From assembly GCA_963682175.1 (NCBI GenBank), contig OY821775.1, positions 36,578,053 through 36,642,052 of the forward strand: a DNA stretch of 64,000 nucleotides, in the 5' to 3' direction. Within the stretch, counting starts at the first letter, position 1; every line of letters starts with the position of its first letter. The notes beneath the pieces are model-generated. The model worked only from the letters and a program-made list of their open reading frames with translations. It had not been told where the DNA came from and ran no database searches. Positions 33,665-44,995 of the stretch are shown here, one piece after another. The position numbers and the translations under genes are program-made. The stretch comes from Triglochin maritima. Lineage: Eukaryota > Streptophyta > Magnoliopsida > Alismatales > Juncaginaceae.

Positions 33665-34110
33665 CGTTCGACTATTTATAACACCAACATACTTTGTTGA
33701 ACAATCGACTGTTCTGCCCATTTTGTTCGTTGTTGATGTTTTTAAAATTTCCATTCCAAGATGTTTTCGTTACACTTTCAATTTAGTGGCTATTTTGAGA
33801 ATCGTGCCTTACCAACTTATGTCTTTAGGATTCCGATCGACCATTCCACCTTGAATAATAGATCCATTTAAAACCAAAAATTGAACAATAACTTTCTCAA
33901 ATTTTCGTCAACCCTTTTTGACTCAACGGTCGACCATTCACCCAGTTTCTTTTCACAAACTTCCATTACAGACCTGGTTCAGTCGACCATTTTCTTCCCA
34001 ATGGTCGACCCCAGTTCAACCAAAGTTATACACTCCCAACTTGACCCTGATCGATCAACTGTTAAAGGGATCTGATCGACCATTCACTTAGCTTTGAAGT
34101 AAACGGTTGA
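33665..34110. repeat. decayed GGTCGACC motifs in sirevirus LTR (cluster 7)
   Basis: Motifs include GTTCGACTA, ATCGACTGTT, CGATCGACCATT, CGGTCGACCATT, CAGTCGACCATT, TGGTCGACC and CGGTTGAAC. No perfect CGGTCGACCG remains, but half-sites are frequent. Confidence 0.65.
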
Positions 34111-34227
34111 ACAAATGCTGAAAATGGCTGACTGTTTTGAGACCTGAATGTCTTTTCACTATACGTGTTTGTCGGTTGCTCCAACAACTCTCTTATCTTT
34201 AGCCACACGGCTACATTGTCTCTAAGT

Positions 34228-34239
34228 CTATATATATGA
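34228..34239 (+). promoter_or_regulatory. TATA box of plus-strand sirevirus LTR
   Basis: CTATATATATGAG lies about 120 bp downstream of the last palindrome-like motif, in the same layout as LTR-S. Confidence 0.6.
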
Positions 34240-34732
34240 GTGCTCTAGACCCTAATTCACATTGTTCTAGCAATCCCAAGCACTCACACATCCTAAAGAA
34301 CAAAAACAGACTCTCTACTCACTTGTTCTTCAACTCCACTCTACCACTTGAAGTATTCATTGGCCAAATCTTGTCAAGTACTCAGTTGGAGTTAAAATTT
34401 GCTCAAAGAAGGTTGTAGCTCCTAGTTGGAGCACTCTCCCGAGTTGTGGAAGGAGATTCAAGCATTGAGGGTGTGTCCGGTTGCATATGGAGTACAAGGC
34501 TTGATCCGGCTCGGAACATGGATCAGTTAGTGAAGACACAAGCAGGGCTCAAGGTCTGAGTGAGGTTGTAAGAAAGGACTACGACCCGATTAAGGTGTGG
34601 AACCTCTTTAAATCGACTTGTTCTTATGATTTGCAATTTCTAGACTCAATCCTTTTAAATTTCCTCATTGGATTTGATTGTATTCATTCACCTCCTTTCT
34701 AGACCACATTAGGGTCATTAACATCCTATATG

Positions 34733-34744
34733 TGGTATCAGAGT
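34733..34744 (+). other. primer binding site, initiator tRNA-Met type
   Basis: TGGTATCAGAGT lies directly after the LTR and differs from TGGTATCAGAGC in the last base. Confidence 0.8.
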
Positions 34745-34779
34745 TAGGTGCTTAATTCATCTACTAACTGTAGTAAGCA

Positions 34780-36260
34780 ATGACTCCAAGTCGTGAGGGT
34801 AGGCATACATCTAGGTCTCCTATTTTTAGCGGTAATAAATGTGCATATTGGAAGAACTCACAAGTATGAAGGATGATGATTGCAAAAATATTAAACATCT
34901 CCATGTGTGGCATTTGTGAGTAAGAGTATTGTAGAATTAGCACATGTGATTTGGCATTTGAAGCATGGAAACTATTAGAATTTCATTTTGGAAGCACATT
35001 TTTGGTTAAGGAAACTATGGTAAACTCATTCGTGCAAAAGTATAAAATATTTTTGATGAAATCGGGCAAAATTGTTAGCAAGATGAATACTCGCTTAACT
35101 AAAATCACAAACTCTCTTAAGAATACTGGCAAGGTTATTACTGAAAGCAGTAGGGTGCGGAAGTTCCTCCTATCTCTCACATTTGAGTGGGAAAAGAAAA
35201 CTACCACAATCGAGGAACCAAAGATCACTCAAAGCTTAATGTGGAAGATCTCATTGGTGACCTTATGGATTATGAGATTCAAATGAATGAGAGAAGAGAG
35301 AAAGAGAAAGAAAAAGAGAGCATGAGGAAGCAAGACAAGTTCATCACCTTGAAGTCATTTCCATCTCCGATGGTGAATTGGAAAATGATGGTGATAGAGA
35401 TGAAGACATTTCTCTCTTATCCCGAAGTTTCAAGAAATGTTTAAAGAGAGATTGATATCATAAAAAACAAGGGTGAGTCCTCCAAAGGTCCTTCGTGTTA
35501 TGAATGTAACAAGACCGGACATTTCAAGAAAGATTGTTTATTGATCATGACGAAGGAAAGGGAGGAAAGGGGGAATAGAAGATACTTAAGGAGGGAGAAG
35601 GAAGACAAAGAAGAGATGCAGAAAAGGAGAGTTAGGGATGACATGGAGAACACATACAAAAGAAGAGAAAGTAGGGAGAGGATCACAAGAAGACTCTCAA
35701 AGCAACTTGGGATGATTCATCTTACTCCAGATCTTCTTCTCCAAGTGAATTCGAGAAAGAAGAGGCTAACATGTGCTTAATGGCTCAAGAAGAGCAAGAT
35801 GGAGCTATTTGTAGCATCTCATCTTCATCAAACAATGACTCTAACTCTTTCCACATGGCCCAAAGAGAAGAAGTTGAGGCATCTTCTTCCCAAGTTGATT
35901 CTTTTACTTATGATGAGTTGCTTGATGCATTCCATGAATTAACTGAAAATTATGAGCTATTTTGTCATAAAAACAAACAAACTAGGAATGTGAATCAAGA
36001 TCTTGCATGCAAAAATGACTCATTACCTAAGGACAATGAACAATTTTTTAAAGATATAGATAGGCTAAAAGCAATTAAGGCCACTTCACAAGATGGTGAT
36101 GGACTCATTAATAACTCAAAACAATTAAGTAAAGATCTTTAAAAATTCACTAGAGGTACAAAGATGTTTCACATACTATTAGGTAGCCAAATCCAATCAT
36201 CGTAAAATCATGGATTAGGATATGTGGATGCATCACAAAAGAAACCTAAATCATACTTTG
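34780..36260 (+). pseudogene. sirevirus gag remnant with zinc knuckle
   Basis: It starts MTPSREGRHTSRSPIFSGN and continues with FEAWKLLEFHFGSTFLVKE, LTKITNSLKNTGKVITESS and NVEDLIGDLMDYEIQMNERR, the copia gag domain. At 35,496-35,537 it encodes CYECNKTGHFKKDC, a perfect CX2CX4HX4C zinc knuckle, followed by a Lys/Glu/Arg-rich tract. The C-terminal part (35,771-36,142) has SFTYDELLDAFHELTENYEL, matching the gag at 18,014. Stops and frameshifts split it into at least five frames. It shows what the gag at 18,014-19,654 has lost. Confidence 0.85.
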
Positions 36261-36428
36261 TTCATGCATCCAATGATTCTAATGTGAAGAAGGGACTTTG
36301 GAGGAAGCCACAACACAGGTCACTCAGGCCTCCCATGCGCGCGCCCGCAAGTTTTCTTCAAATGTTTAGGTTCCTAAGACTAAAAAAGTTTTGGTACATT
36401 AAACTAACCCCTAAGGACTCAAACAACT

Positions 36429-37463
36429 TTGGGTACCAAAGACATCATTTCCCTCATTGGTTGTAAGACAAGACAAGGAGAATGGGCATGGATCTTGGAT
36501 AGTGGGTGCTCAAGGCACATGATGGGAGTCCCCTTGGTATTTTCAAGCTTGGAATCAAAGAAAGAGAGAACTATCACATTGGTAGATGATGCAAAAGGTT
36601 TTATTGTTGGCATCGGTAATGTCGGTAACATTTTTATTCGACAAATCGGAAATGTACTCTTAGTAGAAGAGTTGAAATAAACATAGTTTATTTAGTGAGT
36701 CAACTTACCAATAAAAATATCTACTATTTCTAATCTACCTATTTGTTATATCGTCTCCAAAAGCAACTTGAAAACCACTTTTGAAGGAACTAGGCAAGGT
36801 ACTCTCTACGTAGTGCATGATGATGACATAAACTCATTTTCACATGAAACTAGTTTAATTGCCTCAAATGATAAAATTTTGTTGTGGAACAACAATTTGG
36901 GACATTACTATGATTCAAATGCACATGTGTCAAAATATGACTTAATGAGAGGATTTTCGAAACTTGATTTCAAGAAAGACAAACTTTGTGATGTTTCTCA
37001 ATCTGGAAAACAATTTAAGAGTTCTTTCAAATCCTTAAATGCATTGAGTATTTCAAAAACCTCTTGAACTTTTGCATTTTGATATTTTTGGTCCATCAAG
37101 AACCATTAGTCTTGGTGGACAATGGTATGCTTTTGTGATTGTTGATGATTTCACATTTTTTACTTGGGTACTATTTCTTGCACACAAGTTTGATGCTTTC
37201 GAAAGTTTTTAAGCTTTTTGCTATCTTCAAACTTCAAAGAGAAAAGAATTCTAATATTTTGAGGATTAGAAGTGATCATGGTGGATATTTTTGACAAATT
37301 TGATTTCAAATCTGATATGGCCATATTCCTAATCTATTCAAGTAGAAGTAAAGCATATAAAGTATATAACAAAAAAACTCATTGTGTGAAGGAGTCTCTT
37401 CGTGTGAACATTGATGAGTGGGCACACGTGAACAACTCTTCTATTGATGACGATTACATTGAG
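36429..37463 (+). pseudogene. sirevirus protease and integrase remnant
   Basis: The protease active site WAWILDSGCSRHMMG lies at 36,483-36,527 (DSG codons from 36,498). The pre-integrase segment follows (LWNNNLGHYYDSN near 36,880). The integrase core then reads LHFDIFGPSRTISLGGQWYA and FVIVDDFTFFTWV at about 37,073-37,170, and IRSDHGGYF near 37,265. The end of the domain (SRSKAYKVYNKKTHCVKES) is cut at 37,468 by a solo LTR. Multiple frameshifts are present. The order protease, integrase, RT is diagnostic of Ty1/copia. Confidence 0.9.
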
Positions 37464-37468
37464 GTTAC

Positions 37469-38939
37469 TGATGAGTATCATAATTTATCATTTTTACCTT
37501 CATTATTATCTTATTTTTGTATTTGAAAAATGCTATGTCGAGTGTTTTGTTTTCATTTTGTAGGTTACAAGAAAATAAATACAAGTGTTGAAAATATTGA
37601 AAAGTGAAAGGATTTAAATGCAAAATCTAATATATAGAGTCAAAGTTGGAGGGCATGATACAAGAAATCCAATCCACATGTTTGTGCTCTCTATTGTGCT
37701 GCAAATTTATGGGCAAATACTCAAATTATAAGTGTAAATTTGGATTATTCAATCAATATCTAATAGAAAGTTCAAATATGGAAAGTCTGGACTGCAAACA
37801 CATGACACTTGTTTTGTTCATGACATGCACATCCGAATTCCCAGTTTGATGATTCTATATCCGTTGGAAATACAATTTAAAGGAGAAATTATTAGTTTTG
37901 CTTACGACTTGCCAAATTCCAATTATATGAGGGTGAGAACTGCGTGTCAAAATAGACTTTGTTTGGAAACCGGACAATTGACAAATCATGCATAATTTGT
38001 GCATAACTTTCTCCTTTAAAATGCAAATCAAGTGATTAAAGCGGTATTGCAAAAATATTTTGAAGGATCACGATTTGTTCTGTAATGAGGTATTCAAAAT
38101 TCAGACGTTTCATGGGTCAAACAATACCTAAAGGACAGCTGACCTGGGAGAGACAAAATTTTATATAAAGCCTTGAATTCTCTAAGCAAGGAGCTCTTTT
38201 CCTATAGTTCAATTTTCGTTTTTTTATGTGGTGAGAGTCTCATGTTGCGTGTACTTAGTTTCTATTTTTATTATTAGCTAAATATTTTTCTCTTTTCTTC
38301 TCATGTCTTTTTTCTCTTGTTTTATGTTGTCTTTCATCCTGTGTAACTAAATCCATCTCTTGGAAGGTGGAAGTATGACTAGGATGAATTACGAATTAGA
38401 GTTGCCATCATGTTAATATTTTGATTTTTACTAGTTTTGCTAATTTTCTTGAAGGATGTAGATGATTTAAAATTATTTGATAGGTTAATGTTACTTGTAA
38501 GTTTCTTAATCTATGCTTAGAATTATATCGTCGCTTCTTTGCTTGCAAGAATTTGTGAAGTTGTAATTAGATCTAGGTTAGTTGTTGTTTGATGATTTGA
38601 TAGTCATATCACTTCAAGTCACGCTTACAAAACTTAATCTCGTGTGCTTAATAAAATGTGCAACACCTTTTCCATTTCATGCATATGCAAATGTTTTCAC
38701 TTTCTAAGTGTTTTCATCTCATCGTAATTTTTGATTGCATTCTTATTAAAAACCCATAAAAATATTTACATTATCTCTTAATCTCTTCCTAAAATAAAAG
38801 ACTAAAAATATCAACCACTATCATCATTATTACTCGTGCTTCATTGAAAATAAAATCAACTGAAATTTGCAACCTCTCCTTGTGTTTGAGACATTTTCTA
38901 CACAATCCGTATGGTTGTTGTTAAATTTAAGACTCATCA
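37469..38939 (+). mobile_element. solo LTR-C inside the sirevirus pol
   Basis: It begins TGATGAGTATCATAATTT and ends TTAAGACTCATCA, with a perfect 5-bp target duplication gttac at 37,464-37,468 and 38,940-38,944. The opening resembles LTR-B in layout (TG start, then CTTATTTTTGTATTTG, then AATGCTATGTCGAG), so it is probably another Athila/Tat-type family. A TATA box (TTTTATATAAAGCC) lies near 38,160. Confidence 0.9.
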
Positions 38940-38944
38940 GTTAC

Positions 38945-40490
38945 CCAAAATGTATCGTCACAAGACCTACCTACCGAGTTACATCAAAAACCTTAATAAC
39001 CTCTAGAAAGGGATATGGAGGAACTTCCAAAAGATTGGACCTATAAAAGTGACCATCCTTCAGACTTAGTAATAGGGGTTGTGTCTCGTGGGGAAGTGAT
39101 ACGATCTCGAGATCTTGTCATATGTGATTCATATGCCTTTATCTCTCAACTTGTTACAAGACCCAATGATCAAACTGCGATCGGAACCAAGTGGGTTTTT
39201 TGAAACAAACTTGATGAAGAGAGAAATGTGTTGCGCAACAAAGCTAGACTTGTCGCTGAAGCCTACCGCCAAGAGCAAGGGATAGACTTTGATGAAACCT
39301 ATGCTCTCATAGCTCGATATGAAGTCATTAGGATGTTGTTAGACTATGCATCATGTGTGGACATTCAGCATTTTCAAATGGATTTAAAACGCGCATTCTT
39401 AAATGGGTTTTCATGGAATAAGTCTATGTTGCTCAACCTCCCGTGTTTTTGAATGGAACTCACCAAAGCCACGTGTACAAGCTTAAGAAGACTTTTTATG
39501 GTCTAAAGCAAGCTCCTAGAGTTTGGTATGTGAGGTTGAAAAACTTCTTGCTTGAGAATTGATTTAGAATGGGATAAGTTGACACAACAACAATGAGGAT
39601 TTATTAGTGATTTAAATATATATATGTTGATGATATAATTTTCGGTGCTAGTAATGATCTTCTATGCAAGAATTTCTCTAAGTATATGCAAGAAGAGTTC
39701 GACATGCGCTTAATGGGAGAACTTAACTTTTTTCTTGGACTTCAAATCAGGCAAACTAAGGAGAGAAACTTCATAAACCAAGTCAAGTATATAAAAGAAC
39801 TACTCAATAGATTTGGTTATGAAGAAAGTAAGCCCAAAAACCTCCAATGAGCACAAGCTTGAAGCTTGATAAAAATGAAAATGGGAAAGATGCACAAATA
39901 AGAAATAGTGAGGTATAATTGATTCACTTTATATTTGACCGGTAGCAAACTCAATATCATGTATTGTGTGTATCTTTGTGCTCGATCTCAAGCTTTTCCA
40001 ACGGTATCTCACTTTAATGAATTGGTAAGCATTTTTCGCAATTTGAAAGGTTGTCATGATTTTGGTTTGCCTTACCCCAAGATAAACCCTTCGATCTCAC
40101 TGCCTATAGTGATTCCGATCATACGTGATTGCTATCATGACACCTATCAATTCTTGGGAAAATCATTGGTTTTTGGTTTATTTAGAAACAAAATAGTGTT
40201 GCAATTTCCACAACCAAGACAAAATATATATATGTATAGCCGCCGGTTGGGCTCGTGTCAATTCTTATGGACGAGATAAACTCTCAAAGACTTGAGACTT
40301 GAGTTTCAAACTTTTCCAACTTCTTGTGATAATACTAGTGCAATCAATATATATATGAAAATCCTATCTTGCATTGTATTACAAAACAAATAGAATATAA
40401 AGATCATTTTCTTAGAGATTGCATTAGATTTTGTTCATGCCTGAGATCAATTACTTGATATATTCACTAAACACTTAAATGTTAATCAAT
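38945..40490 (+). pseudogene. sirevirus reverse transcriptase and RNase H remnant
   Basis: RT motifs appear in order. RNKARLVAEAYRQEQGIDFD and ETYALIARYEVIRMLL lie at about 39,230-39,350, FQMDLKRAFLNG near 39,375, and KLKKTFYGLKQAPRVWY near 39,480. The catalytic YVDDIIFGA is at 39,623-39,649 with both aspartates kept, and MRLMGELNFFLGLQI lies near 39,705. RNase H is badly decayed (for example DNTSAINIY-like sequence near 40,325) and ends near 40,490. Stops and frameshifts interrupt it. I do not see a clear polypurine tract or LTR start after it. Confidence 0.85.
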
Positions 40491-40704
40491 GACAACATAA
40501 GACTTAATTTAGAGATGTGTAGTTGAAATGATTTATGATCATGTCATTCCAATCTATATCATGCCCATCTTATCGTAAAACTTCCCCAAATTGCATTTAA
40601 ATACTTATATTTTAATTTTTTGTGGATGTTTCATTGGTATGTATTATTTAAAGTTAGTTGGGAGGAGTTTAAAATAAACTCTCATTTATGGCTTTAAAGG
40701 ATGG

Positions 40705-41014
40705 ACAGTTTCTGGCAAACCAGTCAACCATTCTCTTAAGGTTGCTTGCTACTGGAACGACCAATCAATCCATGTTTTTTGATCAATCATTAACTTAAGT
40801 GGACCATTAGTTGGCTAATTGGTTGATAATTCACAACTAATGGCCAAACTAGGATTAATGTAGGTTACATTTAAGTCATCAGTCGAACGGGTTTCGACCA
40901 TTTGGTGTCCCAAATTTGGACAAAGTCGAAGCAGTCGACCGTTTGGCTCATCTAGTTGACTGTTTGATGTAATAGAGGCTTCTGTCGTGTTGCATATTGT
41001 GCAACCGTTCGACT
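40705..41014. repeat. GGTCGACCG-like cluster 8, interrupted by the hAT element
   Basis: Motifs include CCAGTCAACC, CAGTCGAACGG, CAGTCGACCG near 40,932 and CCGTTCGACTG near 41,005, and the series continues past the transposon with CCAGTCGACC at 42,197. It is probably LTR sequence, but which element owns it is unclear. Confidence 0.6.
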
Positions 41015-41247
41015 GCTGCGATTAGGGGTGCACACGGGTCAGGTTGAACTCGAAAACTAACTTGAACCCGACTGGTCAGGTCGGGTTCGGCCGGAGTTTG
41101 GGCCGGGCCGGGCCGGGTTGGAATAATCTGAAAACCAAAATTTTTAGGTCGGGTTCGGGTTGCGGGGTCAGGTTGACCCAACCCAACCCGAACCCAAATA
41201 TATTTGTATAAATTTATCCCTAAATCCCATCCGAGCCGTTCGTCTCC

Positions 41248-41377
41248 ATCCCGCCTCCAATTCCTAAGGCCCAAACCATAACGAAACTCAGATCCCTGCC
41301 CCCATTCCCCAAATCCCGCCTCCAATTCCTAAGGCCCAAACCATAACGAAACTCAGATCCCTGCCCCCATTCCCCAA
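41248..41377. repeat. 65-bp unit repeated twice in tandem
   Basis: The unit starting ATCCCGCCTCCAATTCC begins at 41,248 and again at 41,313, and the two copies look identical over the full unit. It lies inside the hAT element. Confidence 0.9.
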
Positions 41378-41889
41378 ACCTGGAGACTACCGTGGGACGA
41401 TTTGTCTTCGTGGCTGAGAAGATCGGGGGGAACATCATCGAGGCGACGAAGCTTGTGGCAGAGGCATTTGCGAAGCTGAGAGATTTGCTCGTCAAGGTCA
41501 AGCAGACGAAGGTTGGTCGACATCGGATTCGTTCGCAAAGGAGCAGGGCGTAGGAGAGGGATCTGCTCCCTAATTTCCTGTATTTTTTTAAAGTAAGGCT
41601 ATTTCTAGACATTGAGTGTAGGATTTTGTGATGACTATAGCTAAGCTGGCCCAAGGAAATACTTTTCTTATTTTTTGGTCGAGTATGGCTTGTGAATTGT
41701 GATGTGCATAATTAAGGGAATTGATTTTCGAATTTTATTAAGCATGGTATTTATTTCCTTATTTTTGGTCAAATAGGATTTGTGATATCTATGGATAAGT
41801 GGAATTGGTTTTTGCAATATTTGGTTAAGAGCAATTGAATTCTGGTTAAGTAGGAGATGTGATATTTGTTGTAGCAGTAATGAAATACC

Positions 41890-42030
41890 GTGCACAACAC
41901 ATCTTTGTTGAGGAATGAGATGAGGAGACATGGATTTCAACCCAGTAGGAGATGTTTTGAGTGTTTGATTAAGGGATTATATTCCAATGGGAGGATGAAA
42001 GAGGAGAATGGAAGAGCTAAGATTGTGTAT
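41890..42030 (+). pseudogene. PPR-like gene fragment captured in the hAT element
   Basis: The plus strand is open from 41,890 and encodes EMRRHGFQPSRRCFECLIKG followed by LYSNGRMKEE. The spacing and residues match one 35-residue pentatricopeptide repeat (helix A CFECLIKGLYSNGRMKEE after a QPS lead). PPR proteins bind organelle RNA. Only about one repeat is present, and the frame then runs into transposon end sequence. It is most likely a captured host fragment; chance similarity is possible because only one repeat is visible. Confidence 0.45.
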
Positions 42031-42193
42031 AAAGTCAAATTCAAGTCCAACCCGATCCAACCCAGCCCCACCCGAAAAATTTCCGGTCGGGTTGAACCGA
42101 ATCAGTTCGAGTTGGTTTCTCCCAAACCCGAATTTTTTTGGGTTGGATCGGGTTCTGGCTCAAACCCGACCCATGTACACTCCTAGTTGCGAT

Positions 42194-42557
42194 GCACCAG
42201 TCGACCTGTAATGCACAAAACTATCATGTTGTTGCGGTTTTAATCTGGATTTCCTTCACTTTTTCCCAACTCCTCTTCAAACCATAACCGTCCCTCTCCT
42301 TCCTCAACCTACATCCAGTGATCCACCACTAAAAACCTCCAAATCCATTACCAAGTCTTCCTCTCCACCACAAAATCAAATCCCTCTCATCATCGCCACC
42401 ATCTTCACCACTGTCTCCAGGCTCAAATTAGACCCTATTTATCATATCCAACCTCTTCTCTTGTTGAGTCCTCGTAAGAAGATTTGTGCTTCCAAAGGAA
42501 AGGGCAAGGAGATCCCCGAGTCTTCCATCGCCTCCAAATGCCAGTCCAAACGAGTTG
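42194..42557 (+). pseudogene. element-borne ORF fragment, first part
   Basis: After the hAT duplication the sequence is CT-rich and open, encoding Pro/Ser/Thr-rich residues and then KKICASKGKGKEIPESSIAS. Lys/Gly-rich KGKGKE segments are common near the start of retroelement-borne proteins of unknown function in plants. The reading continues beyond a nested solo LTR at 43,980 (KEASQLNVQFPPSSSD). The function is not known. Confidence 0.4.
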
Positions 42558-43979
42558 TGATTGATTGTTTTAATAACTGCAAGTGCACGGTGTCAGTGAA
42601 GACGTGACAAATATGGGCCGAACCTCAAGGGCTTGTGAATTTTGTTGTGACTCCCATACTCAAGTTGGAAAAGAGAGGAGAATGAGGGTATTATGCTCAC
42701 AAATTACACTAAATGATGAATTAATCAATAATTAAACTAAACCCATGTGGAGTGGATGTGTGTAGGTGTGTGTGTGTGTTAGTGGGTCTTGATTACATGA
42801 GGCACAAGTGTGTAAAGTATGTGAAATCAACTAGAAACTAAAGTGGAGTCTAATTAACATTAATTGCATTTACAGGAATACGTGACTAATATAGTTATAT
42901 ATGAAGTTAAGATGCACTTTGTGTTCTCAAGAATGAACTAGGTACGTAGTGTGACATTAGTGGGGTGATTGTGCACAAGAAAATAAAAAACTGAAATCAT
43001 TAACTTTTTTTTCCAAAAAATTGATATTCTTTGTAAATGTTGTATAGATAATTGTATAATTTTATTGTAAAGAGTATGTTGTACGTTATGATTTAAATAG
43101 GCACGTTTTAGTTTAATTTAACTCAAAATTATGATGTCTGAATTAAATTATGTATATATACCTCTTGTTGAAGAGTAAATTAATTAATATTTATGATTAT
43201 TGTAGTCATGCACTTTTAAACAATGCACTAAATTAAATTTTGAATAATATTTGATTTTAACAAGACAATATGAAGTTCAAGGTGTATTCTTAATTTTTAT
43301 TATCTACTTTATTGTATAATTTTGTGACATATTGCCATGGTTTTTTAAAGATAATCATATTGCTTAATTTTTAAAATATGATTTTATGTTTTTGTAGTCA
43401 AGTTTTTATGTAATAAAAATAATTATTAAATAAGTTTGATAGATGTGTGTATTTTTTCAACTTTCCTGTACTTTCCGTTGGTTTCCTGTGGGCGACACGA
43501 GAAACGAAGGGAAAAGATTTCAGTAAATGTTGGATGGTAGAGTGAAACAGAGAGAAAATATTTTCTTTTTCCAAGACTGACACATGACAATAATCACTAA
43601 CTACTAAACTAACCAACAAATAAGAAATGAGACATTAAGCATATGAAATGACACAAATAAGCATATGAAATGACACAAATAAGAAGAACCCATCACCAAC
43701 ACATGACATAATCTACATCACCTCCACCCCAAATGGGGTGTATCTACTCTCTACTTATCACTACAAGCATGGAAAGCAAGATATCAGGACTACACATAAC
43801 AATAATGACTAACTACTAAACTAACCAACAAAACACAAAACTAATTACCCTTTTTGGTTCCTTTCTCATTTTTATTACCTAAAACCTGAAACACATCAAA
43901 CAATCATTCGAGTAGCACAAAATTAGGGTAAAATAAATGATATATAGCATGAATGCAATGAACGATATGCTACTAATCA
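42558..43979 (-). mobile_element. solo LTR-A nested in the element-borne ORF
   Basis: On the plus strand it runs from tgattgattgttttaataac, the reverse of the LTR-A end, to gatatgctactaatca, the reverse of its start. The flanks agttg (42,553-42,557) and ggttg (43,980-43,984) form a target duplication with one mismatch. It carries a MITE remnant (42,962-43,583) and an internal rearrangement: ACTAACTACTAAACTAACC occurs at both 43,596 and 43,808. Confidence 0.8.
42962..43583. mobile_element. MITE remnant, one end missing
   Basis: The start GGGGTGATTGTGCAC matches the terminal repeat of the element at 63,154-63,850, and the interior is collinear with it in reverse. The other end is lost at GACTGACAC near 43,583. 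Confidence 0.7.
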
Positions 43980-44607
43980 GGTTGCCGATAAAGAAGCTTC
44001 TCAACTGAATGTCCAGTTTCCTCCCTCATCCTCTGACACATCCATTCATTGCCATTGATAAGGATGCCAGAACCGATTGAGAAGGTCGATATTCTTTTGC
44101 TCATTCCATTCCTTATCGGTTTGTCGATGTTATGACATTCTCAGATATTCCTTTGCTAGAACTTCTAGATGCTAACAAAATCAACATTCTTTGTACTCAA
44201 TTAATGCCGCAAAATTATTTTCCATTCCTTCTCTAATAATTCGACTATAATCTTCATCCTCCCAAACAAAAAAATGATTGTCCTGGAAACCATGATTAAC
44301 AGTGAGAAATATGACTTAACCCCTTCCTTATTAGTAAAGCACTTGTATTTCCTTTTGATGCGGTTGATATCTACATTGATCTTCCGGGTAACAATTGGGA
44401 GACTCATAAACTTAATAGCAAAGGGATATCTATATTGCCCCATGTATCCTTTGGCATGTGTAACAACATACATCGTGTCCTATAGTCTCTTGCCTTAGAA
44501 TCGACATCATAGCAAAATTTAGAAGTGGAATTAACGTGTATCTATTGTTTATACTAGAAAATTCCAGTTAATTGACCGATATTCATTTTGCAACACATGT
44601 GGTTTCA
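43980..44607 (+). pseudogene. element-borne ORF fragment, second part
   Basis: It continues the coding trace from 42,557 after removal of the solo LTR. Plus-strand fragments are DKEASQLNVQFPPSSSD, then in another frame IPYRFVDVMTFSDIPLLELL, and later FPFDAVDIYIDLPGNNWETH. The reading is broken by frameshifts. A 90-codon minus-strand frame here (44,201-44,473) is probably antisense shadow. I cannot assign a domain. The segment ends at a plus-strand LTR-A start. Confidence 0.35.
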
Positions 44608-44995
44608 TGATTAGTAGCATATCATATAATGTATTCAAGCTATATATCCTTTATTTTACCCCTTATTTGTGCTACTCGGGTATTTATTTCTTACATCTTA
44701 GGGTTTAGGTAATAAAGAAGAGAAATGAAGCAAAAAGGACATAATTGCAAGACGAAAGGATTGGTTTGGAAGCCTTCTGGACTTGTTTATAATGCTCAAG
44801 GACCAAATTGCAAGTCAGGAAGCACGTAGGTGAAAACCCAGAGGGACCTGATCGTAAAGAAAATATGTTGGTTGCAAAAGTCCATAATCTCATGAACCTG
44901 ATGAGTAATTCAACAGTTAAGACCAAACAGGCTCGAACCAACAGCTTCGAGTGAATCCCACGTGTTAAATTCGACAACTCAAGCTTTTGGTGAAA
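44608..44995 (+). mobile_element. LTR-A 5' fragment
   Basis: It begins TGATTAGTAGCATATCAT and runs 388 bp along LTR-A before another LTR-A starts at 44,996. The same junction exists in the inverted arm (61,609-61,996). Confidence 0.7.

Larger units (their letters stand above)
33259..34731 (+). mobile_element. 5' LTR of plus-strand sirevirus
   Basis: It begins TGTTGATTTTTTGGGTAATC and ends just before a PBS at 34,733. Its length (about 1.47 kb) and layout match LTR-S: an early AT-rich part, a palindrome cluster at 33,665-34,110, a TATA box at 34,228, then a transcribed leader. The sequence has diverged strongly from LTR-S elsewhere. Confidence 0.75.
41023..42185. mobile_element. hAT-type DNA transposon, non-autonomous
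   Basis: The ends are inverted repeats: TAGGGGTGCACACGGGTC on the left, and TAGGAGTGTACATGGGTC as the reverse complement of the right end. The 8-bp flanks are gctgcgat (41,015-41,022) and gttgcgat (42,186-42,193), matching at 7 of 8 bases. An 8-bp duplication and this GGGTCGGGT-rich terminus are typical of plant hAT elements. No transposase is recognisable. The interior holds gene-like fragments and a 65-bp tandem duplication. Confidence 0.85.

Noticed and set aside
44201..44473. 90-codon minus-strand ORF as a host gene
   Set aside because: The inverted copy at 62,130-62,400 is frameshifted. A plus-strand coding trace continuous across a nested LTR fits better.
44705..44977. 90-codon ORF conserved at 61,627-61,899
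   Set aside because: It lies in LTR-A sequence inside the inverted duplication. It has no domain and is explained by recent duplication.
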